Shown here one piece after another: positions 17,911 through 27,684 of a DNA stretch of 64,000 nt. The stretch spans positions 1 to 64,000 of the forward strand of contig NZ_LQWY01000023.1 of assembly GCF_001643235.1 (NCBI RefSeq). The letters are read 5' to 3'. Both the position numbers and the translations under genes were made by a program. The DNA is from Domibacillus aminovorans. GTDB lineage: Bacteria > Bacillota > Bacilli > Bacillales > Domibacillaceae. Within the stretch, counting starts at the first letter, position 1, and the number at the start of each line of letters is the position of its first letter. The notes under the pieces were generated by a model that was not told the origin of the DNA, made no database searches, and was given only the letters and a program-made list of their open reading frames with translations.

Positions 17911-19032
17911 ATGGAAGTATTTTGGTTTATTCCTACCAACGGAGATGGCCGTTATTTAGGCAGCGGAGAGGGTGCAAGGGCTGCAAGCTATGCGTATTGC
18001 AAGCAAATTGCGCAGGCGGTTGATGAATTAGGATATAGCGGAGTATTGATTCCAACCGGGAAATCATGTGAAGATGCTTGGATTGTTGCTTCAACGCTTG
18101 TTCCTGTTACAAAAAACATAAAGTTTCTCGTGGCGGTAAGACCAGGCTTGATGTCACCGGCTGTAGCTGCCCGCATGGCGTCGACGCTTGACCGCTTTTC
18201 GCAAGGAAGACTGCTTGTGAATGTTGTAGCAGGCGGAGATCCAGTTGAATTAGCCGGAGAAGGCTTGTTTTTAAACCATGATGAACGATATGAACTAACG
18301 GATGAATTTTTAAATGTGTGGCGAAAACTGCTTCAAGAGGAAGTGGTTACTCTTGAGGGAGAACACATTCAAATTAAAAATGGTACCGTCCTTTATCCGC
18401 CTGTCCAAAATCCATATCCGCCGCTTTATTTTGGCGGATCGTCTCCCGCGGCAATGAAAGTAGCTGCCGATCACATTGATGTTTATTTAACGTGGGGAGA
18501 GCCTCCGGTTCAGGTAAAAGAAAAAATAACAAAAGTGAGGAAACTTGCAAAACAAACGGGAAAAAAAATAAAATTTGGCATTCGTCTTCACGTTATTGTG
18601 AGAGAGACAGAAGAAGCTGCCTGGGCAGCAGCGGAAGAGTTAATCAAACATGTTGATGATAAAGCCATTGCCTCTGCCAAAGAAGTATTTGCCCGAATGG
18701 ACTCTGAAGGACAAAAGCGAATGAGCCAGCTTCATAACGGAGACCGGTCTAAATTAGAAATCAGTCCGAACTTATGGGCAGGTGTTGGACTTGTTCGGGG
18801 AGGTGCAGGTACAGCTCTTGTCGGCGATCCGGATACAGTGGCAGCGCGAATGAAAGAGTATGCAGACCTTGGTATTGATACATTTATATTGTCAGGCTAT
18901 CCTCATCTCGAAGAAGCTTACCGGACAGCAGAACTTCTTTTTCCGAAACTGCCCTTGAATAAAAAGAAGGATCCAAATGAGCGAACATACATGAGTCCGT
19001 TTGGAGAAATGAGTGTAAAAAAACAAACGTAA
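17911..19032 (+). CDS. ssuD: FMNH2-dependent alkanesulfonate monooxygenase
   Basis: 373 residues (E. coli SsuD has 381). A bacterial luciferase-like TIM barrel that cleaves alkanesulfonates to aldehyde and sulfite. The N-terminal [16 protein letters not shown], the [14 protein letters not shown] segment and the [20 protein letters not shown] block near the end are SsuD-type. The start at ATG 17911 follows GGAAGGG. SsuABC transporter genes and an SsuE reductase are not adjacent; the FMN reductase at 21443 is a possible but unproven flavin supplier. Confidence 0.88.
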   Translation: MEVFWFIPTNGDGRYLGSGEGARAASYAYCKQIAQAVDELGYSGVLIPTGKSCEDAWIVASTLVPVTKNIKFLVAVRPGLMSPAVAARMASTLDRFSQGRLLVNVVAGGDPVELAGEGLFLNHDERYELTDEFLNVWRKLLQEEVVTLEGEHIQIKNGTVLYPPVQNPYPPLYFGGSSPAAMKVAADHIDVYLTWGEPPVQVKEKITKVRKLAKQTGKKIKFGIRLHVIVRETEEAAWAAAEELIKHVDDKAIASAKEVFARMDSEGQKRMSQLHNGDRSKLEISPNLWAGVGLVRGGAGTALVGDPDTVAARMKEYADLGIDTFILSGYPHLEEAYRTAELLFPKLPLNKKKDPNERTYMSPFGEMSVKKQT

Positions 19033-19434
19033 AGCAAAAGGCATAATAGCTAAAACAAAAAAGCTTAAGCAAGCAAGAAATCATTAAAATCACCCAAATT
19101 GTTTCTCCTTCGATCCTCCAGTTTTTTGACGATCTACCCAACATATATGATTTTACAAATACGATCTGAGTAGTTACCAGGCACGGAATATCTTAAGTTT
19201 TAAAAAATGGTTATGCAACCAAACTTGCATGTACTTATGCATTTTCCATACCTGCAATTTGGTTTGTATGGAACACATTTTTTGAAGATATAAGGACATT
19301 CTTGAACCAATAATCATACTTTAAGGAAAGCATATTCATATTGAAGGAGTGCCCTTTCCTAGTCCTTTTGGTGAAATGGTGGCGACTGAGATGCAGGAGG
19401 TTAACCACCAAAATTACATGAAAGAGGGAGAAAA
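19033..19434 (+). other. 400-bp spacer holding a possible ssuD tail relic
   Basis: No complete gene. From 19325 the frame is open to TGA 19436-19438 and reads HIHIEGVPFPSPFGEM, which shares SPFGEM with the end of the intact SsuD ([10 protein letters not shown]) and aligns to the same place. It overlaps the start of the next gene by 4 bp, as an operon partner would. A second ssuD probably stood here and was mostly deleted. The left part (19033-19320) shows nothing definite. Confidence 0.4.
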
Positions 19435-20622
19435 ATGAAAAAAGAGATTGGAAATGATCCAACGACTTTTTTGCAAACCGCCGTCATACTAGCCAAAGAA
19501 TTCGCAAAGGACGCAGCAGAACGCGATAAGATTGGTGGTACAGCTAAAAAACAACGGGATGCTTTACGGGAAAGCGGACTGCTCACGATTTTAATTCCTA
19601 CTGAGTATGGCGGCGAAGGCCAGCCCTGGTCTGTCGTTCTTCGAATCGTTCGCGAGTTGGCAAAAGCGGATGCTGCTCTCGCCCATTTATATGGCTATCA
19701 TTTCTTACATTTAACGAATCCGCATGTCGAAGGCTCTGAAAAACAGAAAAAGTATTATTATACGGAATCAGCAAAAAACAATTGGTTTTGGGGAAATTCC
19801 TATAATCCAATCGAGCCTACTTTAGTTGGGAGAAAGAAAGGCAATCAATTTATTATCAACGGCTACAACACATTTAGCACGGGTGCCCAAGATTCCGATC
19901 GTTTGTTAATTTCATGGGTTGAAAATCCCGGAGATAAAAGCGCATATGTAGGCGTTGTTCCAACGAATCGGACGGGTATAACAGTAAATGATGACTGGGA
20001 TGGAATGGGTCAAAGACAAACAGACAGTGGATCTGTCACCTTTGAAAATGTAGTAGTAGAAGCAGACGAAATTTTTGATGATTCGGCATCAAACGAGGTA
20101 CCTTTCACTACATTTGATGCTATCATCTCACAAATTGTTTTAGCGAATGTATTTGTCGGAAGTGCAGAAGGAGCATTAGCAGAAGCACGCGAATACACAC
20201 TCAAAAAATCACGACCTTGGTATTTATCTGATTACGAAAAAGCTATTGAAGATCCGTTTATTCAACGACGATATGGTGACTTTTGGATCGATGTGCAGGC
20301 AGCAGTTCAATTAGTAGAACAAGCCGGAAAAAAGGTGGATGAAGCCTGGGCAAAGGATAGAAACTTAACGAAAGAAGAACGAGGGGAAACCGTTATTTTT
20401 ACGGGTGCAGCCAATGCATTTGGCACAAAGGTTGCCCTTGACCTTACAAGCAGTATGTTTGAGGTCATGGGGGCACGGTCCGCGACAAGAAAAAACAATT
20501 TTGATCGATTTTGGCGGAACGTTCGCACTCACTCTCTCCACAACCCAATTGAATATAAGCGGAAAAATATTGGACGTTGGGTATTAACCGGAGAGTATCC
20601 GATACCGAGTGGTTATTCTTAA
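19435..20622 (+). CDS. Acyl-CoA-dehydrogenase-fold flavin monooxygenase (SfnB/DszC-like), copy 2
   Basis: 395 residues, clearly paralogous to the gene at 16690: shared blocks include ERDKIGGTAKK/ERDERGGTAKK-type starts, GMGQRQTDSGSV and FEVMGARSATRKNNFDRFWR. The conserved catalytic-region pattern of the DszC/SfnB branch suggests reduced-flavin oxygenation of an organosulfur compound rather than fatty acid oxidation. The start at ATG 19435 follows GAGGGAGA. Together with ssuD it forms a sulfur-use cluster without a transporter in the window. Confidence 0.8.
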   Translation: MKKEIGNDPTTFLQTAVILAKEFAKDAAERDKIGGTAKKQRDALRESGLLTILIPTEYGGEGQPWSVVLRIVRELAKADAALAHLYGYHFLHLTNPHVEGSEKQKKYYYTESAKNNWFWGNSYNPIEPTLVGRKKGNQFIINGYNTFSTGAQDSDRLLISWVENPGDKSAYVGVVPTNRTGITVNDDWDGMGQRQTDSGSVTFENVVVEADEIFDDSASNEVPFTTFDAIISQIVLANVFVGSAEGALAEAREYTLKKSRPWYLSDYEKAIEDPFIQRRYGDFWIDVQAAVQLVEQAGKKVDEAWAKDRNLTKEERGETVIFTGAANAFGTKVALDLTSSMFEVMGARSATRKNNFDRFWRNVRTHSLHNPIEYKRKNIGRWVLTGEYPIPSGYS

Positions 20623-20687
20623 CCCTGAAACTGTTATCGCTTTTTGACTTCTATAAGAAAAAATATAAGTAGGTGATATCAGATGAC

Positions 20688-20727
20688 TGAAAGCTCTCTA
20701 TCTTTCCGAAAGATTGGGAGCTTTTTT
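20688..20727 (+). terminator. Terminator after the sulfur cluster
   Basis: AAAGCTCTC pairs with the segment GGGAGCTTT, an inner CTTTC/GAAAG pair extends it, and six T follow. Confidence 0.7.
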
Positions 20728-20775
20728 ACTTCCACAAAAAGGGGAATGACAGGGAAAAATACACAAGTAATTGAT

Positions 20776-20804
20776 TTGACACGTTTTCATAATTTCACTA
20801 TAAT
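20776..20804 (+). promoter_or_regulatory. Sigma-A promoter of the marR gene
   Basis: Perfect consensus TTGACA and TATAAT separated by 17 bp, 21 bp before the start codon. Confidence 0.88.
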
Positions 20805-20825
20805 GCAGTTCGAGGAAAGCAGGTG

Positions 20826-21257
20826 ATGGAAATGAAATTATCATTGACGGATTATATAAGCATTACGATTCACCAGACAGACTTAAAGCTGACCAGCTGC
20901 GTAAAAGCAATGCTAGCGCCTTTTAATCTGGCCCCAGAGCAAAATCTCATTATGATGCTATTGTGGGAAAAAGATGGCCTAACACAAAATGAAATTGCAG
21001 AAAAGTTAGATAAAGATAAAACGAATATTACACGTATGCTGGCGAGTCTGGAGCAAAAAGGATTTATTAAACGATCTATGTCCTCGAATGACCGCCGTTT
21101 TCTGCACGTGTATTTAACCGAAGAAGGCAATAAGCTGGGTGATAAGATCATTCCCATTACAGAAAGTTTCCACCGATCTGTTGTGAGCGGGATTACAGAT
21201 AAAGAGTTGCAGGAAGTGAACCGAATTTTATTGAAAATTCGCCAAAATGTGAAATGA
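20826..21257 (+). CDS. MarR family transcriptional regulator
   Basis: 143 residues. Winged helix-turn-helix: LTQNEIAEKLDKDKTNITRM is the recognition region, followed by the wing with SSNDRRFLHVYLTEEG. It likely represses its own neighbourhood and responds to a small ligand or oxidant. GTG 20823, ATG 20826 and ATG 20832 are all possible starts; AGGTG 7 nt before 20832 makes that one likely too. The palindromic site just downstream suggests control of the flavin reductase gene. Confidence 0.85.
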   Translation: MEMKLSLTDYISITIHQTDLKLTSCVKAMLAPFNLAPEQNLIMMLLWEKDGLTQNEIAEKLDKDKTNITRMLASLEQKGFIKRSMSSNDRRFLHVYLTEEGNKLGDKIIPITESFHRSVVSGITDKELQEVNRILLKIRQNVK

Positions 21258-21271
21258 ATTACTTTTAATTC

Positions 21272-21295
21272 AAATAGTTGTTATAACAACTATTT
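21272..21295. promoter_or_regulatory. 24-bp perfect palindrome, probable MarR operator
   Basis: Left arm AAATAGTTGTTA, right arm TAACAACTATTT with no spacer. It covers the -35 box of the next promoter, as a repressor site would. The adjoining MarR protein is the obvious candidate to bind it. Confidence 0.75.
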
Positions 21296-21307
21296 ATATG
21301 GTACAAT
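21278..21307 (+). promoter_or_regulatory. Promoter of the flavin reductase gene
   Basis: TTGTTA (21278-21283) and TACAAT (21302-21307) spaced 18 bp; the -35 box is inside the palindrome. Confidence 0.6.
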
Positions 21308-21442
21308 ACACTTGTTATTAAAAATAGTTAAAGAAATGGCTGTGGTAAATGTATGATTTATCACGTGTATTGCTTAGAAAAAGTCAGGATAAACTAGGTT
21401 ACGCAATAAGTTATTAATTATATGTAAAGGGGTTTTACCATT

Positions 21443-22009
21443 ATGACAATTAAAGTTAAAGCAATTATCGGTAGTACAAGTTCAACTTCATTCAACTTAA
21501 AAATAGTTGAACATATGAAAAAGCGTTATGCAGATCAATTAGACATTACACCTGTATTTATTAATGACGTTGAAAGTTTTTCAATTGATATAGAAAACAA
21601 CCCACCAGCAAACGTACAAAAATTTAAAGCTGATGTGAAGGATTCAGATGCCGTATTATTTGCAGTGCCTGAATATAACTTCTCTATTCCAGGTACAATG
21701 AAAAATGCAATCGACTGGTTATCACGTGGCGGCGATTTCACAGTTAAAGACAAGCCTGCATTCATCATAGGTTCTTCTATGGGTGTACTAGGAAGTGTTC
21801 GTGCGCAAATCCACTTAAGAGAAATTTTATCAAACCCGGCTTTAGCACCTGTTTTATTGCCAGGTAATGAAGTATATATTGGTTCCGTTCACGAAAAAAT
21901 TAATGAAGCTGGTGAACTAACTGATAATGGTACAGTTGAATTCTTAGATTCAGTTGTTAAAAACTTTATTGAATTTTATAATAAAACGAATGCTGCAGTT
22001 GGTGTTTAA
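21443..22009 (+). CDS. NADPH-dependent FMN reductase family protein
   Basis: 188 residues, flavodoxin-like fold. GSTSSTSFNLKI near the N-terminus is the phosphate-binding loop for FMN and VPEYNFSIPGTMKNAIDWLS is the family hallmark. It probably reduces FMN or quinones with NAD(P)H in the cytoplasm. The ribosome site AAAGGGG precedes ATG 21443. Regulated in all likelihood by the upstream MarR protein; could supply reduced flavin to the nearby monooxygenases, which is only an inference. Confidence 0.88.
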   Translation: MTIKVKAIIGSTSSTSFNLKIVEHMKKRYADQLDITPVFINDVESFSIDIENNPPANVQKFKADVKDSDAVLFAVPEYNFSIPGTMKNAIDWLSRGGDFTVKDKPAFIIGSSMGVLGSVRAQIHLREILSNPALAPVLLPGNEVYIGSVHEKINEAGELTDNGTVEFLDSVVKNFIEFYNKTNAAVGV

Positions 22010-22112
22010 CAATAAGTTTAAATAACCATCATATTTTGATACATTACACATCAATAAAGTATTGATGCCAGTATTAAAACAGCAAAAGAAGCTGTACATT
22101 ACGTTTTTGATG

Positions 22113-22148
22113 GAAGAGCTGTCTCAGTTGTTGAGGCAGCTCTTTTAT
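22113..22148 (+). terminator. Terminator after the flavin reductase
   Basis: GAGCTGTCTCA (22116-22126) pairs with TGAGGCAGCTC (22132-22142), one G-U pair, then TTTTAT. Confidence 0.85.
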
Positions 22149-22160
22149 ATATCATTAAAA

Positions 22161-22189
22161 TCGACACGGCATCTGCATTTCGATACAAT
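22161..22189 (+). promoter_or_regulatory. Probable sigma-A promoter of the rsbR paralogue
   Basis: TCGACA and TACAAT with a 17-bp spacer, 41 bp before the start codon. Confidence 0.5.
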
Positions 22190-22229
22190 GAAGAAGTATG
22201 GTGAATTTGAACGCAGGAGTTGTGAACAG

Positions 22230-23057
22230 ATGCATAGAAATCCAGCATTGCACCAATTTTTACTCGAGCGGGCATGGGACTTAACGGAAGAGTGGTACGC
22301 GTCTCTTGATCAATCAAAAGTGACCGGCATATACGCTTCGACGGACCCGGTTGCTATCCAGAAATTAAAACGGCAAAACTTTGCTTTCCACGAGCATTTA
22401 TGTGAAGTATTTATTAAAGAAGAACAGGAATTTTTTGAAGATTTTAACGATTGGATCATTCAAATTGCAAAAGATTCTGGGCATTTGGATACACCAAATT
22501 ATATTATTCTCAGCGAGTTTTTAAATGTGCAGGAACAATATCTCAATTACATAGATGAATTTGTGCAGCGAAACGAAGGAATCTACTCACATGAAGAAGC
22601 GAACCGCTGGACACGGATGATCATTAAAGCGTTTGGAAAAGTGATGAAACGCTTCGTAAAAGAAAATCATAAATTTTCACAAATACAACTTCGCAGCCAG
22701 CAGGAAGTCATTCGTGAATTGAGTACACCGGTCATCGCACTGCAAAATCAAAAAGGGCTGCTGCCTATAATAGGATCTGTCGATACGGAACGAGCGAAAC
22801 ACTTGCTGGAACAAGCCATCAGTCAATGTGTAGAAAAACAAATTAATCATTTATTTATTGACTTGTCCGGTGTGGCGATTGTCGACACAATGGTTGCACT
22901 GCAAATTTTTCACTTGATTGATGCGCTGAAATTAGTCGGTGTAAAAACGACATTGTCGGGTATTCGACCGGAAGTGGCGATGACATCGATTCAACTCGGA
23001 CTGAGTTTTAACGACCTTGATATTGCAGGCAATTTAATGCAAGCATTAAAACAGTAA
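22230..23057 (+). CDS. RsbR-type stressosome protein (STAS domain)
   Basis: 275 residues: an N-terminal globin-like sensor half (1-150) and a C-terminal STAS domain (about 160-272). The STAS signatures DLSGVAIVDTMVALQIFHLI and LSGIRPEVAMTSIQLGL keep the two Thr-containing sites that RsbT phosphorylates in RsbR proteins. It should join the 1.8-MDa stressosome that controls SigB. Start at ATG 22230 follows CAGGAG; the longer open frame begins inside the previous terminator. Monocistronic and away from rsbS/T, as for B. subtilis RsbRB-RD. Confidence 0.85.
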   Translation: MHRNPALHQFLLERAWDLTEEWYASLDQSKVTGIYASTDPVAIQKLKRQNFAFHEHLCEVFIKEEQEFFEDFNDWIIQIAKDSGHLDTPNYIILSEFLNVQEQYLNYIDEFVQRNEGIYSHEEANRWTRMIIKAFGKVMKRFVKENHKFSQIQLRSQQEVIRELSTPVIALQNQKGLLPIIGSVDTERAKHLLEQAISQCVEKQINHLFIDLSGVAIVDTMVALQIFHLIDALKLVGVKTTLSGIRPEVAMTSIQLGLSFNDLDIAGNLMQALKQ

Positions 23058-23293
23058 CTGTTTGATGATGAATGTGCCTTATGTTTATGGCATCAATGTA
23101 ACGGGGCGAAACGACAGCGTCAAAATGAAAAAATCACTTGTAATGACTTGCTTATTTTCTTTAAAGGTGATATTCTAAAGAAGAATTATTTTTGTTCGAG
23201 AAGTACAAGTGCTGTAAAGCTTATTGTCTTGATATTGCTTTGAGCAGGAATAGTATTATATTGTGCACATCGCACATCGGGAGGCAACATAAC

Positions 23294-23494
23294 ATGGAAC
23301 AAGGTAAAGTAAAATGGTTTAACGCAGAAAAAGGTTTCGGTTTCATCGAGCGCGAAGCTGGAGACGATGTATTCGTTCACTTCTCAGCTATTCAAGGCGA
23401 AGGCTACAAATCTTTAGACGAAGGTCAAGAAGTTACGTTTGAAGTTGAACAAGGCCAACGTGGACCACAAGCAACTAACGTACAAAAAGCATAA
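23294..23494 (+). CDS. cspC: Cold-shock protein, CspC-like
   Basis: 66 residues, one cold-shock domain. RNP1 (KGFGFIE) and RNP2 (VFVHF) are intact; MEQG at the start and the VQKA end are closest to B. subtilis CspC. It binds single-stranded RNA and DNA as a chaperone. The ribosome site is GGGAGG. About 235 bp upstream are gene-free; a TTGATA/TAGTAT pair near 23230 is a weak promoter candidate, and the untranslated leader may carry cold regulation. Confidence 0.95.
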   Translation: MEQGKVKWFNAEKGFGFIEREAGDDVFVHFSAIQGEGYKSLDEGQEVTFEVEQGQRGPQATNVQKA

Positions 23495-23509
23495 TCATAT
23501 AGACTTCGT

Positions 23510-23541
23510 AAAAAGGCAATCTCCTCTGAGATTGCCTTTTT
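23510..23541 (+). terminator. Terminator after cspC
   Basis: AAAAAGGCAATCTC (23510-23523) pairs with GAGATTGCCTTTTT (23528-23541). Confidence 0.93.
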
Positions 23542-23636
23542 GGTGTGTGTATTATGGGAAAGGCTGCTGACCAATATGACCGATAAGAACGCACACAACA
23601 GACCGGATTCGCACATAAAATAGCCCGTAATCATTC

Positions 23637-23669
23637 ATAAAACTCCCACTGCACAAAGCAGTGAGAGTT
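23637..23669 (-). terminator. Terminator of the CAP-protein gene
   Basis: AACTCCCACTGC pairs with GCAGTGAGAGTT with one mismatch; TTTTATG follows on the minus strand. Confidence 0.75.
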
Positions 23670-24775
23670 CAATTATCGAAAAAATTCTCTGTATAGTACG
23701 GTTGTGACTCTTCATTGAACGCCACACCGACACCTAAATAGCCAAAATCGTCACTTAAAATATTTTTCCGATGACCGGCTGAATTCATTAATCCTTCATG
23801 AGCAAAAACACTGCTGTACTGTCCATAAGCCAAATTTTCTCCAGCTGCCATAAAGTGAATCCCATCGTCTTCCATCCTGTCAAAAGGCGATTCGCCCTTT
23901 AAATTCGTATGGTCAAAATAGTTATTCTCCGCCATATCAAGACTGTGATCACGAGCCGTCTCTCTTACGTGATCATCCCATGTTAATACTGGTAATCCGT
24001 GCGTAACACGCGCAGCATTCGTCACATCGAACAGTTGATATTCAAGCCCTTCTTTTAAAGAAGCACTTTCATCTGCATACATTGAACCTTTCGCCGTTTC
24101 CAGATCTTTATCAATAATTTGAATGGCGGTCACCGTGTTGTTTTCGTGAACGTCATAAAAAACGGTCACGTAATTATCATCAAGCTGGAAGTAATCATGC
24201 TCGTCCGTTTCATTCAAAATATAATACGTTAATCCTTTACGCAGCTTATCCATCGGTTCACCTAATTTCGCTCGAACGGTTTTCTTTGGCGTGTCCAATG
24301 CAATACCAACAGTAGATGAAATTAAATCATGGCTCGTGTAGAGACCGTTTACCTGATCATTTTCATCGTAGGATACCATCAAAAAGTTTTGATAATTTTC
24401 GTGATATGCATACCAGTCTATGCCGTATTCATTTTGTGAATGACGTTTCGGCGTGCCGATTTCTTGCTCAACGTCCGCTCGTGCATCTCCAATCTGTATA
24501 TTGTAGATAGAAAATGTCTGTGAATCTGGTGTCGTAAGCGCTGGTTTTTCAACTTGTACAACAGATTCGGCTCCAACCCCAACCCAGCTTTCAACTTTGC
24601 TCGTCACTGTATCGATTGCATCAATTACAATGGGACTTTCCCGAACGGTTTCTACTTGCTCACCGATCACATCCATAAACGATAAATCAACATAAGGCTC
24701 TACGAATTCGTCCCAGAGCGGCCGTGTATTATAAACAACTACTAGCAACAATATAAGTTGGAATAACCTTTTCAA
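23669..24775 (-). CDS. CAP-domain protein (YlbC-like)
   Basis: 368 residues. One N-terminal helix (3-17), a CAP-associated region with two similar repeats (about 90-225: IQIGDARADVEQEIGTPKR and VGIALDTPKKTVRAKLGEP), then a C-terminal CAP/SCP domain (about 240-365) with HGLPVLTWDDHVRETARDHS and GENLAYG. It is membrane-anchored outside the cell; the role is unknown, as for B. subtilis YlbC. Starts with TTG 24775, 9-10 nt after GGAG. Single gene. Confidence 0.85.
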   Translation of the reverse strand: MKRLFQLILLLVVVYNTRPLWDEFVEPYVDLSFMDVIGEQVETVRESPIVIDAIDTVTSKVESWVGVGAESVVQVEKPALTTPDSQTFSIYNIQIGDARADVEQEIGTPKRHSQNEYGIDWYAYHENYQNFLMVSYDENDQVNGLYTSHDLISSTVGIALDTPKKTVRAKLGEPMDKLRKGLTYYILNETDEHDYFQLDDNYVTVFYDVHENNTVTAIQIIDKDLETAKGSMYADESASLKEGLEYQLFDVTNAARVTHGLPVLTWDDHVRETARDHSLDMAENNYFDHTNLKGESPFDRMEDDGIHFMAAGENLAYGQYSSVFAHEGLMNSAGHRKNILSDDFGYLGVGVAFNEESQPYYTENFFDN

Positions 24776-24931
24776 TCATTCACTCTCCATTCTTCTTTCA
24801 TTGTACCGAAAACGACTCGAAATTTCACGTGAATCGATAGTAAATGAGTGCGGAAATGAAAATGTAAAATGATCCATTTTTGTTTTATGCATTTTAATGG
24901 TTGGGTTATAAAATAATAAGCACAATAAGAA

Positions 24932-26035
24932 TTATGAAGCACGTCTTTTTTGAATAACATGCTGCCGACTTTCTTGCCAAGGCAGTGCATCTTTGAAAAA
25001 GAGAAACGTTTCAATCAAGAGGAGACTGATCAGCACCGGTACACCAGATTCAATGACGATATGTTGAATGTGCAAAAGGACCGAGTGATATCCAGATAAG
25101 TCGATATTCAGTGTAAAGACATAAAAAGTTCCGAACGTGAAGTTACGAGCCCATTGGGAAACATGGTAACGGCCAATTGCCTCATTAAGCGTGTATTCAT
25201 TTAAACGTGCAGCCAATCGCCAAAGCTCGATGCCTTCGATGATAACAAAGAGAGCAGCGGCCCAGATCCACATAAGAAAGGTGATGTTGGTTGGGATTGT
25301 ACCGGACGTAATCGATGCTATACCAGTAATGGACATTGCACCATGAACGATGCAATTTGTGTTTTTCCACTCATCTAATAGTTGATGCTGCTGGAAAGAC
25401 CTCAAGCGAATCATCATTAAAGCAAAATTGATAAAATATAGTGTAAGACCGACAAAAACCGCAGCTTGGCTTATATGATGTAAAATAGGATGATCAAATA
25501 AGGTATTAAAGACGATAATGAGCGACTGAGTGCTGACAGTCGATAGAAAAATGATGCCGTTTACACGCTCATAGTATTTTGCTGAAAAAATCACTTTATA
25601 GCTTTTGATGCATAAAAATAAGTAAAAAACCCATAGTCCAGTATTTAATAAGGCTACTATGAAAATACTATTTTTGAAAAAAGAATATTGATGATACAGG
25701 ACGAGACATAAAATAGATGTAGCGGCAACCCATGTACCGACTGCAAAGCTTTGAACCGGGTGCGTTAAATATCGTTTTCGGAATACGCCTTTAAACGCAG
25801 CTCTCATAAATGACAAGATAAGGAATAACCAGATGAAAAAAAGTGAAAAATCAACAAGATAAGCTGGAATAACAAATGGAATGTCAAATTGCGGTGCGAC
25901 ACCGATAAGAAAAATACCAATTGCCATAACCATCGCACCATATGATGCATCAATACGGTTGCCACGAAACATCGGTGATTTTACAATGAGCAGGACAAAA
26001 AATAAAAAGAGTGCGAAAATGACTCGGTGCAACAA
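24932..26035 (-). CDS. Ten-helix membrane protein, possibly TDT/SLAC1-like
   Basis: 367 residues, about ten hydrophobic helices spaced evenly. Segments such as FAVGTWVAATSILCL and NTNCIVHGAMSITGIA recall tellurite-resistance/dicarboxylate (TDT) or SLAC1-type anion channels, but I cannot confirm it; a Bacillus-specific membrane family is the alternative. The ribosome site AGGAGGTTG lies before ATG 26035. Monocistronic. Confidence 0.65.
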   Translation of the reverse strand: MLHRVIFALFLFFVLLIVKSPMFRGNRIDASYGAMVMAIGIFLIGVAPQFDIPFVIPAYLVDFSLFFIWLFLILSFMRAAFKGVFRKRYLTHPVQSFAVGTWVAATSILCLVLYHQYSFFKNSIFIVALLNTGLWVFYLFLCIKSYKVIFSAKYYERVNGIIFLSTVSTQSLIIVFNTLFDHPILHHISQAAVFVGLTLYFINFALMMIRLRSFQQHQLLDEWKNTNCIVHGAMSITGIASITSGTIPTNITFLMWIWAAALFVIIEGIELWRLAARLNEYTLNEAIGRYHVSQWARNFTFGTFYVFTLNIDLSGYHSVLLHIQHIVIESGVPVLISLLLIETFLFFKDALPWQESRQHVIQKRRAS

Positions 26036-26299
26036 AACAACCTCCTATTTGCAGATGACTTTACTAGGCTTTATATAAACAAGTATATAAAATACATATT
26101 TAATAGAATAGACCTATCATAACAACGGAAAAAAGAGGCGTCAAGATAGTATTAATATATAATTCAGAATGAAGTAATCGTTTTGCTTCCTTTCTATTTT
26201 GTTTTTTTTATTTTAAAATAAGAGAAGGGCATTTGAATTAATATACTATCAGTGAAAAGTGAGAAGGTAAGCGTTCCAACATAGAAAAGAGGAATGAAC

Positions 26300-26491
26300 A
26301 TGAATGGACAAAATAGAAGCGACATTAAACCGGGGATTGAAGTAAACATTATATTGAAAAAGGATCAACGCACTGGTACAAAAACACGTGGCATTGTGAA
26401 AGATATTTTAACAAATTCAAGTTTTCATCCGCACGGAATTAAAGTACGATTGCAGGATGGACAGGTCGGACGAGTGTATGACATTTTATAA
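26300..26491 (+). CDS. ywbE: YwbE family protein
   Basis: 63 residues, nearly the full B. subtilis YwbE sequence pattern: DIKPGIEVNIILKKDQRTG and HPHGIKVRLQDGQVGRV. Small basic beta-barrel-like protein of unknown function. The start at ATG 26300 is 7 nt after GAGGA; an ATG two codons upstream is too close to it. Confidence 0.93.
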   Translation: MNGQNRSDIKPGIEVNIILKKDQRTGTKTRGIVKDILTNSSFHPHGIKVRLQDGQVGRVYDIL

Positions 26492-26493
26492 AA

Positions 26494-26528
26494 AAACGAT
26501 CTCGCAGCTTTGTGAGATCGTTTCTTTT
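26494..26528 (+). terminator. Terminator between ywbE and ldh
   Basis: AAACGATCTC (26494-26503) pairs with GAGATCGTTT (26514-26523), then CTTTTTG; A-rich on the other side, so it can serve both convergent genes. Confidence 0.88.
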
Positions 26529-26531
26529 TGT

Positions 26532-27485
<954 letters not shown>

Positions 27486-27527
27486 TCAAAACACTCCCCT
27501 ATTTTTAAAAAGTAAGTCGGCACATGC

Positions 27528-27545
27528 ATGTGAATTAATTCACAA
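27528..27545. promoter_or_regulatory. Rex-type operator of ldh
   Basis: On the minus strand TTGTGAATTAATTCACAT; the core TGTGAA-TTAA-TTCACA is a perfect 16-bp palindrome matching the Rex (and Fnr) half-sites. Rex control of ldh is known in Bacillus. Confidence 0.85.
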
Positions 27546-27549
27546 TTTT

Positions 27550-27578
27550 ATTATAGGACGTCGATTATTAGATTGCAA
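27550..27578 (-). promoter_or_regulatory. Sigma-A promoter of ldh
   Basis: Minus strand TTGCAA and TATAAT spaced 17 bp; the operator lies 4 bp after the -10 box, over the transcription start. Confidence 0.85.
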
Positions 27579-27612
27579 TAGCCTTCTAACTAAAAATAGA
27601 TAACGGTGTTTC

Positions 27613-27670
27613 AAACCGAGTAAAGTGCTCCGAAACTGAATAAAGCAGCTAAAAGCTGAGTAACGCTCAT
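27613..27670. repeat. Three imperfect 20-bp tandem repeats
   Basis: Units begin AAACCGAGTAAAGTGCTC, AAACTGAATAAAGCAGCT and AAGCTGAGTAACGCTCAT with a 20-bp period. They lie between ldh and the AIM24-like gene. No coding or terminator role is obvious. Confidence 0.7.
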
Positions 27671-27684
27671 TTTAATAAGAAAAT

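Noticed and set aside
18884-19144. Minus ORF with a hydrophobic stretch at the end of ssuD
   Set aside because: Half of it is antisense to ssuD and there is no believable start.
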